53,686 nucleotides of DNA from positions 1-53,686 of the forward strand of contig NZ_JAMTCF010000034.1 in assembly GCF_024171695.1 (NCBI RefSeq). Reading direction: 5' to 3'. The translations under genes were made by a program, and so were the position numbers. Each line of letters starts with the position of its first letter. Within the stretch, counting starts at the first letter, position 1. This DNA is from Actinosynnema pretiosum. Lineage in GTDB: Bacteria > Actinomycetota > Actinomycetes > Mycobacteriales > Pseudonocardiaceae. Positions 8,853-16,270 of the stretch are shown here, piece after piece. The notes under the pieces are model-generated. The model did not search any database. It was given only the letters and a program-made list of their open reading frames with translations, and was not told the DNA's origin.

Positions 8853-9845
8853 ATGCGCGTGCTCTTCGCCGCCCTGGCGTCTCCCGGTCACACCTTCCCG
8901 ATGATCCCCCTGGCCGTCGCAACCCGAGAGGCCGGCCACGAAGTCCACTTCGCGGCGGGGGAGAGCGTGCACCCGGCGCTGGCGGCGCAAGACCTGCGAC
9001 CGTTCCGGCCCGCCGACGCCTTCTACGAGCTGTACCCGGAGGACCTGGAACCCGAGCTCGCCCGCCTGGAACCCGACCTGGTCGTGCACGGCTGGGGGGT
9101 TCCGGGCGCGGCGGTCGCCGCCGAGCGCGCGGGCATCCCCGCGCTGTGGCACGGGTTCGGCCGGATGTTCGACGAGGGCATCGGCTTCGACCGGCCGTTC
9201 GGCACCGGCAGGCCGCACCTGGACGTCTGTCCGCCGTCCTTGCAGGACAAGGAGTTCATGGCGGTCGAACGGCGCGTGGAACTGCGCCCGGTCGCGCTGC
9301 CCGAGCCGGGCGCGGTTCCCGAGCGGGACACCTCGAAGCCGCTGGTGTACCTCACCCTCGGCACCGCGTTCGCCACCGCAGGCCTGCTCAGCACCGCCGT
9401 GCGGGCGCTCGCCGGGGTGGGCGCGCAGGTCGTGGTGTCGACCGGGCGGGTGCACCCGCAGGAGCTCGGCCCGCTGCCCGAGGGCACCACGGCGCACGAG
9501 TGGGTGTCCCAGGGCGCGCTGCTGCCGCACGCCTCGGTCGTCGTGCACCACGGGGGCAGCGGCACCACGCTGGCCTCGCTGGCCACGGGCGTGCCGCAGC
9601 TGTTCCTGCCGCAGGGCGCGGACCAGTTCAGCAACGCCGACGCGGTCAGCGCGGCGGGCGCGGGCGTGGCGCTGCGCGGTGAGCAGGTGACGGCCGAGGC
9701 GATCGCGGCGAGCGTGCGCAAGCTGCTGTCGCCCAAGGACGGGGCCGGGCACCGGGAAGCCGCGCGGGCCATCGCCGAGGAGATCGCGGGGATGCCCGCG
9801 CCCAGCGAGGTCGCGCGACAACTGCCGGAGCTGGCCGCGAGCTGA
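8853..9845 (+). CDS. GT1 (macrolide-type) glycosyltransferase, short
   Basis: The 330-residue enzyme should transfer a sugar from an NDP-sugar to a hydrophobic acceptor. The N-terminal acceptor domain starts MRVLFAALASPGHTFPM, with the usual catalytic base position at His13. The C-terminal donor motif is HHGGSGTTLASLATGVPQ (232-249), followed by DQ at 257-258 for sugar contact. It is 50-70 residues shorter than typical members, the shortening lying in the N-terminal domain between residues 55 and 160. Known relatives decorate or inactivate macrolides. With the two P450s it suggests tailoring or detoxification. No sugar-synthesis genes are nearby. Confidence 0.88.
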   Translation: MRVLFAALASPGHTFPMIPLAVATREAGHEVHFAAGESVHPALAAQDLRPFRPADAFYELYPEDLEPELARLEPDLVVHGWGVPGAAVAAERAGIPALWHGFGRMFDEGIGFDRPFGTGRPHLDVCPPSLQDKEFMAVERRVELRPVALPEPGAVPERDTSKPLVYLTLGTAFATAGLLSTAVRALAGVGAQVVVSTGRVHPQELGPLPEGTTAHEWVSQGALLPHASVVVHHGGSGTTLASLATGVPQLFLPQGADQFSNADAVSAAGAGVALRGEQVTAEAIAASVRKLLSPKDGAGHREAARAIAEEIAGMPAPSEVARQLPELAAS

Positions 9846-9933
9846 ATCCCCGGTCGCTTCCGAGCCTACCGGCGCCGACCTGGTAGATCCCGCACCGCCG
9901 GTGGTGCTCGTGAAGTTCGCCCTATCGGGGAAG

Positions 9934-9969
9934 GTGCGGGTTCGCCCCATTCGCACGGCGAACCCGCAC
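9934..9969 (+). terminator. 13-bp perfect inverted repeat after the glycosyltransferase
   Basis: GTGCGGGTTCGCC at 9934-9946 pairs exactly with GGCGAACCCGCAC at 9957-9969 across a 10-base loop, about 90 bases past the stop codon. It is a good candidate for the end of the ferredoxin-P450-glycosyltransferase transcript. Confidence 0.65.
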
Positions 9970-10967
9970 ACTGTGATCAGGCCCGTTGTGGTGCGGTGGC
10001 GCGGTGGTCCGGTGGTGCGGCCGGAGTGACGTGGCGCTGTGGTTTGGCGCTGTGGTGCGGACGGTTTCGCGGTTCAAGGGACGCGGTTGTGCGCCGCTGG
10101 TGCTGCTCCACGCCGTGAGCACGCCGCTGTCGCCTGGTCATCCGGTGCGCGGCGTGCCGCAGGGGCGCGGATTCCTGTCTTGCGAGAACCGTCGAGGAGC
10201 CTGGACTCGGGAGCCGAGGGCGCCATCGGGTTCCTGGTGCTGTCCCTGCCGGGTGCTCTGGGGACGACGCTGGGCGCCCACCTGCCGGGCCGAAGGTGAG
10301 CAGCTCCTGGAGCGCTCCGAGTGCGCCTACCGGATTACCGCCGGTGAGGACGGTGCCGACAGGCGTGAGCGGTTGGTCGGCACACCTGCACCTGCTTCTT
10401 GCGTGGGGAGTTCCGCGCGGGGAAACGTCAGAAGGGCCCCGACTGGGTCTTTGTCGCGAACGCGAGGCGCTCGCGCACCGCGAGGCGCTCGCGAACCGTG
10501 GGGTGCTTGCGAACTGCGAGGTGGTCGCGAACGCAGGGAGGTCGCGAGTGCGGGGTGCTCGTGAGGGCTCGGAGGTGTGGTTTCGCTTTCCGTGGCTCTC
10601 GGGTTCGCCGGAGCTGATCGGGGTGCGAACGGCGTGATCGTGTCGCGCTGACGGTGAGAACCGGGTGACCCGGTGTGACCGTGAAGTGGCGATTTACCCC
10701 TTTTGTGCGCCTCGTGGTGGTTGTGCTGGAAAACTAATGGGCATGAGCACGCCGCCACCGGGCCGGGCACCCCGGCACCCGCACCTCCAGTCGCAGGTCA
10801 TGCCTGCTTCGCCGCCCTTCGCGGTGGGTTCCCGGTGCGGTGCGCGAGGGCGTCGCGAGCGATGGGTCGGTCACGGCGTGCTACCGGTTGATCGGCGCGT
10901 TCGGTGGTGGCCTTCCCCCGGAGGAGTCACCGGCTCGTCCTCCGTCGCGGTCGTGGGCTGAGGCGCC
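9970..10967. other. Long spacer, no convincing gene
   Basis: About 1 kb before the histidine kinase has several short open frames on both strands, none with a ribosome site, conserved motif or coding-like codon-position bias. It contains low-complexity GGTGGTGCGG runs near 10000 and an 18-bp tandem array near 10458-10563. No promoter elements stand out. Confidence 0.55.
10458..10563. repeat. 18-bp degenerate tandem repeat array, six units
   Basis: Four 18-base units start at 10458, 10476, 10494 and 10512, followed by two 17-base units at 10530 and 10547. The consensus is close to AACCGCGAGGCGCTCGCG. The last two units break an 18-base frame, arguing against translation. Confidence 0.7.
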
Positions 10968-12641
10968 GTGACCGATCACCACCTGCGGCCGGAGGGGCGG
11001 TCCCGGTCCGGTCGGGAGGACGTCCCGATCCCGCGTGAGGGAGACCGCTCCGCGCTGGTCGACGTGCCCGTCGCGAAACGGGTCGGGTTGCTGCGCAAGC
11101 ACCTCGTCGCGCTCGCCGTGTCGACCGCGGTTCTGGCGACCGTGCTGTTCGGGTTGCCGCTCGCGCTCGGGGTCGCCCAGTACAACCTCGACAACGAGCG
11201 CGCCGAGCTGGAGCGGGCCGCGTCGCGGGTCGCGCTGTCGCTCGCCGACGACCCGGACCGCCTCGTGCCGCCCGTGGGCTCGGGCAGTGATCCGGCCGCG
11301 ACGATCGGCGTCTACTCCGCGCAGGGGCGGTTGCTGTCCGGGGAAGGACCTGCCGAGGACGTGCTCGCCCGGCAGGCCGCCGAGTCCGCGCACGTCGCCG
11401 ACTCCGACGGCATGGTCGTGGCTGTTCCGGTCACCGACGAGGGGGAGGTCACGGCTGTCGTCCGCGCCGCCGCGCCACCCGGTGAGGTGATCGGCCGGAC
11501 CATGGTCGTCTGGGCCGGTATGCTGGTCAGCGGTGCCTTCGCGATCGCGTTGACGTGGCTCGTCGCCAAGCGGATGGCGGCCAGGCTCGCCCGGCCGCTG
11601 GAAGAGCTGTCGGTGCTGGCGCACGACCTCGGTGACGGTGACTTCACCATCCGCCCTGCTCGCAGCAGCGTCGCGGAGATCGACCAGGTCGCCACCGCGC
11701 TGGAGTCCACGGCCCGCAGGCTCGGTGAGATCCTGCGCCGGGAGCGGTCGTTCACCTCACGGGCCTCGCACCAGTTGCGCACGCCCGTCGCCGGGTTGCG
11801 GCTGCACCTGGAGTCGGCGCTCGACGCCCCCGAGGCCGACCTGCGGCCCGCGCTCCGCACCGGTGTGGAGGCGGCCGACCGGTTGGAGCGGACCATCGAC
11901 GATCTGCTCGCGTTGACGCGCGCGACGCACGGGCGGTCGAGGCTGGACCCCGAGGCGTTGCTGACCGACCTGCACCGGACGTGGCGGGACCAGTTCGCGC
12001 TGCACGGGCGGACGCTGCGGGTGGTGGTGGCCGGTGCGCCCGGTCCGCTCGCCGCCGAGGCCGCGGTGCGGCAGGTGCTGCACGTGCTGCTGGACAACGC
12101 CGTGGTGCACGGCCGGGGCGCGGTGGAGGTGACCGCGCGGGACGCGGCCGGGCTGTTCGCGGTGGACGTCGTGGACGAGGGCGAGGTGCACGGTGATGAT
12201 CCGTTCCAGGTCCGTGATGGGGACGGTGACGGTTCCGGGGACGAGCGCGGAAGTGGTGAGGACGAGCACGGGCAGGGCGGCGGTGCGCGCGGCGGCCACG
12301 GGAGCACTGGCAACGCGAGTGCCGGTAGCGGAGGCGCGCGTAGTGGAAGTGCGGGCAATGGCAGCGCGGGCAACGGAAGTACCGGCAGCAGGGGAATTGG
12401 TGGCGGAAGTGCCGGTAGTGGGAGCGCTGGTAGCGGGAGCGTCGGTAGTGGGGGTTCTGGCAACGGGCACGGTGTGGGGCGCAACGGCACGCGGGTGCAC
12501 GGCATAGGGCTCCCGCTCGCTCGTGACCTTGCCGAGGCCGAGGGGGGCAGGCTCGTGCTGTCCGATCGCTCCCCGACCCGGTTCACCCTGCTGCTGCCAA
12601 CCGGTGGCACCGACCGGCCACAACTGCCGGGACCGGCCTGA
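10968..12641 (+). CDS. Orphan sensor histidine kinase with Gly/Ser/Asn insertion
   Basis: The 557-residue membrane kinase has a first transmembrane helix near 46-70, an extracytoplasmic sensor to about 175, a second helix near 178-200 and a HAMP-like linker. The phosphoacceptor box ASHQLRTPVAGLRLHLE has His268. The ATPase N-box is LLDNAVVHG (Asn377). Between DVVDEGE and the G2 box GIGLPLARDLAEAEGG, where a short ATP lid is expected, lie roughly 93 residues (416-508), largely Gly/Ser/Asn/Asp repeats. The G1 motif is weak. No response regulator is adjacent. The GTG start is probable but its ribosome site is poor. Confidence 0.88.
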   Translation: MTDHHLRPEGRSRSGREDVPIPREGDRSALVDVPVAKRVGLLRKHLVALAVSTAVLATVLFGLPLALGVAQYNLDNERAELERAASRVALSLADDPDRLVPPVGSGSDPAATIGVYSAQGRLLSGEGPAEDVLARQAAESAHVADSDGMVVAVPVTDEGEVTAVVRAAAPPGEVIGRTMVVWAGMLVSGAFAIALTWLVAKRMAARLARPLEELSVLAHDLGDGDFTIRPARSSVAEIDQVATALESTARRLGEILRRERSFTSRASHQLRTPVAGLRLHLESALDAPEADLRPALRTGVEAADRLERTIDDLLALTRATHGRSRLDPEALLTDLHRTWRDQFALHGRTLRVVVAGAPGPLAAEAAVRQVLHVLLDNAVVHGRGAVEVTARDAAGLFAVDVVDEGEVHGDDPFQVRDGDGDGSGDERGSGEDEHGQGGGARGGHGSTGNASAGSGGARSGSAGNGSAGNGSTGSRGIGGGSAGSGSAGSGSVGSGGSGNGHGVGRNGTRVHGIGLPLARDLAEAEGGRLVLSDRSPTRFTLLLPTGGTDRPQLPGPA

Positions 12642-12783
12642 CCGGTTTCCGGGGCCGGTCTGACTGAGGTCTTGGACCGGTCTGACTGGGTTCTTGTACC
12701 GGTTGGATCGGCTTTCGGAACTGGTTGGGCCGGTTTTCAGGAGTGGTCCGGTCTGCTTCCGGGAACAGGGTCGGTCTTCGGGG
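12632..12783. repeat. 22-bp degenerate tandem repeat array
   Basis: Units of 22 bases begin at 12632, 12654, 12676, 12698 and 12720, then a 23-base unit at 12742 and a partial one. The consensus resembles ACCGGTCTGACTGGGTTCTTGG. The first unit overlaps the histidine kinase stop codon. The array fills the space between two convergent genes and includes many CCGG-centred short dyads, so a role in transcription end is possible. Confidence 0.7.
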
Positions 12784-12817
12784 ACGAGGGGCGACGCACG
12801 AGGGGTGGCGTCGGGAG

Positions 12818-13681
12818 TTACTGGGTGGGGGACCACTCCTCGGGGAGTTCGTCCTCGAAGGTCTCGCCCTCCTCGAAGTCGGTGACCGTCGCCGAGATCT
12901 CCACGCTGCCCTCGTGCAGCAGGTAGCGAGGGGACCAGAAGGCGATCATCCGGTTGATCCGCGTCGAGTGCTCGACCAGCCGGTTGAACACCGCGCCCAG
13001 CCTCGGCAGCGTGTCCCTGCCCGGTAGCACGATCGACACTTCCTCGTGCGCTTCGAGGACGTGGTGGTGGACGTCGTCGGGCAGGGACTCGGGGGCGATC
13101 GGGGTGCGCACGGGCAGGGCGACGAACAGGTCGTGGCCCTCCGGGTCCATCATCTTCGCCTTCTGCTCCTGGGTTTCCATGGCGTGCTGCTTCCACGGTG
13201 GTCCGGAGGGCTCGACGCCCGCTTCCGCTGCGATGTGCCGCAGTCGGTCCACTGCGGCTGACACGCGCGCCGCGACCACGTCCTCGTCCCTGCTGCCCGG
13301 CACGATCGTTCGCAGTGCCGTGAGCTCCGGGACGGTGTGCTCGCGCACCTGCGGCCAGTCGGAGACGAACACCTCCGCGTCGCGCAGCGCCTCGTCTTCG
13401 AGCTTCCGCTTGCGCAGCAAGGACTCGCGGTGCTCGGTGAGCAGGCCGAGCGCGGTGTCGGGGGCGTCGAGCGCCTGGCGGACGTGCCGGACGCTCAGCC
13501 CGGCTCCGCGCAGGGTGCTGATCAGCATGGCTTGTTCGACCTGGACGAAGTCGTACGAGCGGTAGCCGGTTCGCTCGTCGACGTGGGCGGGGACCAGCAG
13601 GCCCTCGGAGTGGTAGAAGCGGAGGGTTTGGGCAGGGAGCGCGCACATCTCGCTGAACTCGCTGATCGACAGGAACACCAT
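12818..13681 (-). CDS. MerR-family transcriptional regulator
   Basis: The 287-residue protein opens with a MerR winged-helix: SISEFSEMCALPAQTLRFYHSEGLLVP, then the wing RTGYRSYDFVQVEQA. A helical coiled region near residues 80-110 (LLTEHRESLLRKRKLEDEAL) should form the dimer interface. The C-terminal half (150-287) fits the size of a small-molecule sensor, perhaps GyrI/SRPBCC-like, but I cannot assign it. There are no clustered cysteines, so metal sensing is unlikely. It faces the histidine kinase tail to tail. Its target is not obvious. Confidence 0.88.
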   Translation of the reverse strand: MVFLSISEFSEMCALPAQTLRFYHSEGLLVPAHVDERTGYRSYDFVQVEQAMLISTLRGAGLSVRHVRQALDAPDTALGLLTEHRESLLRKRKLEDEALRDAEVFVSDWPQVREHTVPELTALRTIVPGSRDEDVVAARVSAAVDRLRHIAAEAGVEPSGPPWKQHAMETQEQKAKMMDPEGHDLFVALPVRTPIAPESLPDDVHHHVLEAHEEVSIVLPGRDTLPRLGAVFNRLVEHSTRINRMIAFWSPRYLLHEGSVEISATVTDFEEGETFEDELPEEWSPTQ

Positions 13682-14071
13682 GTGGCCAGCATGGGCCTTG
13701 AGGTAACTGCAAGGTCAAACCCGGCCTTCGCGCCGGGGTGGACGACGTGCGTGCGCGGTGCTGTGACCACGGCGGATGGTTGTGGACGGCAGCGGTGAAC
13801 GAGTGCCGTGGCTGGTTTTCGTGAGCGGAGGCGGTGGCCTGCGTTCGTGAGCGAAGGCGGTGGCTGGCGTTCGTGAACGAGCGCGGTGGCTGGCTTTCGT
13901 GAGCGAGGGCGGTGGCCTGCGTTCGTGAGCGAGGGCGGTGACCGGTGGTGCGCCCGGTGGGGGCTGGTTGCGGGTGGGAACCAGCCCGGCTCCGGGCGCA
14001 CCGACCTGTGCCCTGCTTTCCGGCGAGCCCTTGCTGTGCTCTGCTCTCCGGCGAGCTCCTGGGAGCAGTGG
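13682..14071. other. Spacer with 26-bp repeats
   Basis: This 390-bp stretch between two leftward genes contains the 26-bp tandem array listed separately and no supported gene. It should contain the promoter of the MerR gene near 13700, but I see no clear MerR-type 19-bp spaced promoter. Confidence 0.5.
13807..13936. repeat. 26-bp tandem repeat array, five units
   Basis: Five units of exactly 26 bases start at 13807, 13833, 13859, 13885 and 13911, with a partial sixth. The consensus is GGTGGCTGGCGTTCGTGAGC followed by GAGGGC. Units differ at only a few positions. A 26-base period would shift reading frame every unit, so the array is not a coding repeat. Confidence 0.85.
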
Positions 14072-15520
14072 TCAGCTCGTCGCCCACTCCGGGGCGTTCG
14101 CCGCTCCCGCCGCCGCCATGTGCTTCAGGAGGCCTTCCGGGCGTGGCGGCAGGAGGCCGCCTCGGGCTGCGATCCTCGGGGCCAGGCGGGTCCACACCGC
14201 GTCCGCCAGGTCGGTGGCGCGTTCGGTCCGCCCGCCCAGCAGCAGGCCGGCGCGCTTCACCGGTTCGCCGCCCACCAGCACGGTGTCCACGTCGCTCGCG
14301 CGCGAGTGCAGCACCACGGTCGCCACCGGGTCGACCACCGGGCGCTGGTGCACGCCGTCCGCGCGCAGCACCAGCACGTCCGCCGCCTTGCCGACCTCCA
14401 GCGAACCGGTCACCTCGCCCAGGCCCAGCACCCGCGCGCCGCCCAGGGTGGCGTGGTGCAGGACGTCGCGCACCGACGGGGTGGGCGTGGTCAGGCTGGC
14501 GCTGCCCTCGGTGTCCAGGACGTGCTGGTGCCGCTGGCCCCTGACCGCCTGCAGTGCCGCGCGCATCCACGCGAACGGGTCCGCCGGGCTGCCCGCCTGG
14601 ATGTCCGTGCCCAGGCCCGTGGGGATGCCCAGTTCGGCCGTCCTCGCCAGCACGGGGTAGCCCAGGCCGAGCATCACCTCGGTCTCCGGCGTGCTGGACA
14701 CGGCGGCGCCCGCCTCGGCGAGCAGCGCCAGCTCCTCGTCGGTGGCGGCGTTGGCGTGCGCGTGGACCTGGTCCGGGGACAGCAGGCCGTCGCGGTGGAG
14801 CCAGGTGATCTCGGGCGCGGAGAGCTCGCCCCAGAGGGAGCGCGCGTGGACCGTCGAACGCAGTCCGAGCTCGCGGGCCAGGTGGAACTCGGTGCGGGTC
14901 TGGGTCCACGGTACCGAGCCGATGTCGTTCACGGCCACACCCAGGCGGACCCGACTTGCCGCCGTGGGGGAAGTGAACTCGTCCGTGTGAAGGGCGCGCA
15001 GGTCCGCCCGCCGCTGCTCGGCGGTGAACGCCTCCGCGCCCGGCGTCGTGGTCAGGCCGTAGCAGAACAGGGCGCGCACGCCCGCCTCCCGCACGGCCCG
15101 CAGCCCCTCGCGGGCGTGCTCGGGGGTGTTCACCGCGTGCGCGACGTCCAGGACGGTGGTGATGCCCGCGTCCAGCGCGGCCACGGCGCCCGCGTACGTC
15201 CCGGCGTGCACGTCCTCCGCCTCGTGCGCGCCCGCGTGGTGGGCCCGGACGCCCCAGAAGAAGTCCAGGGCGCTCCAGTCCGCGGTCAGGCCGCGCAGCG
15301 AGGCCTCCCACAGGTGGTGGTGGGTGTCCACGAAACCGGGCAGCACGAACGAGCCCGTCGCGTCGACCCGCTCGGCGCCCGGAGCCTCCAGGTCGGGGCC
15401 GATCGCGGCGATCAGGCCGTCCCGCACGAGCACGTCGGCCCGCTCGAAGCGGCCGTCCAGGGGGTCGCCGAGCAGGACCGAACCGCCCGTGATCAGCAGG
15501 TCCGCCAACGGCAGCGGCAT
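14072..15520 (-). CDS. Metal-dependent amidohydrolase (cytosine deaminase/ATZ-TRZ type)
   Basis: The 482-residue enzyme has the amidohydrolase layout: an N-terminal beta segment, then metal site HxH in LPGFVDTHHHLWEAS, His in STVHARSLWGE, His in QVHAHANA, and the catalytic Asp in GLGTDIQAGSP. The second beta half follows at ADVLVLRADG. These residues fit a single-metal hydrolase removing an amino group or hydrolysing a ring amide; relatives act on triazines, cytosine or guanine. The substrate cannot be told from sequence. It is divergent from a TetR gene across a strong palindrome, suggesting substrate-induced expression. Confidence 0.9.
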   Translation of the reverse strand: MPLPLADLLITGGSVLLGDPLDGRFERADVLVRDGLIAAIGPDLEAPGAERVDATGSFVLPGFVDTHHHLWEASLRGLTADWSALDFFWGVRAHHAGAHEAEDVHAGTYAGAVAALDAGITTVLDVAHAVNTPEHAREGLRAVREAGVRALFCYGLTTTPGAEAFTAEQRRADLRALHTDEFTSPTAASRVRLGVAVNDIGSVPWTQTRTEFHLARELGLRSTVHARSLWGELSAPEITWLHRDGLLSPDQVHAHANAATDEELALLAEAGAAVSSTPETEVMLGLGYPVLARTAELGIPTGLGTDIQAGSPADPFAWMRAALQAVRGQRHQHVLDTEGSASLTTPTPSVRDVLHHATLGGARVLGLGEVTGSLEVGKAADVLVLRADGVHQRPVVDPVATVVLHSRASDVDTVLVGGEPVKRAGLLLGGRTERATDLADAVWTRLAPRIAARGGLLPPRPEGLLKHMAAAGAANAPEWATS

Positions 15521-15532
15521 GTCCGCCTCCTC

Positions 15533-15553
15533 GATGTAAAAGCTTTTAACATC
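15533..15553. promoter_or_regulatory. Palindromic operator between amidohydrolase and TetR genes
   Basis: A perfect 12-bp palindrome TAAAAGCTTTTA at 15537-15548 is flanked by GATG and CATC, extending the dyad with one base offset. It is strikingly AT-rich against the local GC content. It lies 13 bases from the amidohydrolase start and about 50 from the TetR start, as expected for a TetR operator controlling both. Confidence 0.7.
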
Positions 15554-15602
15554 AAGTTAGGCGGGTAGGGTCTCGCTCGTCAACCACGGCGGGGAGGGTG
15601 CG

Positions 15603-16208
15603 GTGACCGGGGAGGGCACGGGCAAGCGCGGGTACCACCACGGCGACCTGCGGCGGGCGGTGATCGACGCGGCGCTCGACCTGGTGTGGGAGCGCGGCGC
15701 GCACGGGTTCAGCCTCGCCGAGGCCGCGCGGCGGGCCGGGGTGTCGGTCGCGGCGCCCTACCGGCACTTCGCCGACCGGGAGGCCGTGCTCGCCGCCGCC
15801 GCCGCCGAGGGGTTCGACGCGCTCGCCGACGTGCTCGACGCGGCGCGGGCGAGCGCGGGGGAGGGGCGGCTGGCCGAGGAGTTCGCGGCTGCCTACGTCG
15901 CGTTCGCGCTCGAATCGCCCGCGCGGTTCACCGTCATGTTCGCCGCCCGGCTCGACAAGCCCAAGTACCCGGCCCTCATGGCCGCCGCCGACCGCACCGG
16001 CGTCCCGCTGCGCGCCGCGGTCGAGCACCTGCCCGACCCGGACGGCGCGGTGGCGCGGGTGTGGGCCATCGCGCACGGCGCGGCGACGCTGGCCGTGGAG
16101 GGGCTGCTGACCCGGTACCACGCCACGGGTGAGACGGCGGATTCCGTGGTGCGGTCGGCGGTCCGGGACTGGGAGGCGGGCGCGGGCGGTCACGGCGGGG
16201 TGGACTAG
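15603..16208 (+). CDS. TetR-family regulator with WHG-type C-terminal domain
   Basis: The 201-residue protein starts with GTG after GGGGAGGGTG. The HTH covers residues 12-58: HGDLRRAVIDAALDLVWERG, then FSLAEAARRAGVSVAAPYRHFADRE. The C-terminal part with ARFTVMFAARLDKPKYP and a late VWAIAHGAATLAVEGLL segment resembles the TetR WHG domain. It is not closely related to the two TetR proteins at the start of the window. It most likely represses itself and the divergent amidohydrolase through the adjacent palindrome. Confidence 0.9.
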   Translation: MTGEGTGKRGYHHGDLRRAVIDAALDLVWERGAHGFSLAEAARRAGVSVAAPYRHFADREAVLAAAAAEGFDALADVLDAARASAGEGRLAEEFAAAYVAFALESPARFTVMFAARLDKPKYPALMAAADRTGVPLRAAVEHLPDPDGAVARVWAIAHGAATLAVEGLLTRYHATGETADSVVRSAVRDWEAGAGGHGGVD

Positions 16209-16270
16209 CGCCCGACACGGGCACTGTTCGCCTTGTGCGGCAGGGAAACCGCGACCGCTCGCGGGTCGGG

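Noticed and set aside
10296..10770. Overlapping short frames on both strands across the 18-bp array
   Set aside because: The array changes to 17-bp units, which breaks any coding repeat, and no start signal is present.
13807..13936. Possible CRISPR array
   Set aside because: Units are contiguous with no unique spacers, and no cas genes are nearby. The same reasoning applies to the other arrays.
11757..15311. 1184-codon minus-strand frame running through the kinase, MerR and amidohydrolase genes
   Set aside because: It crosses several genes and tandem arrays in the wrong frame; it is open only because of high GC.
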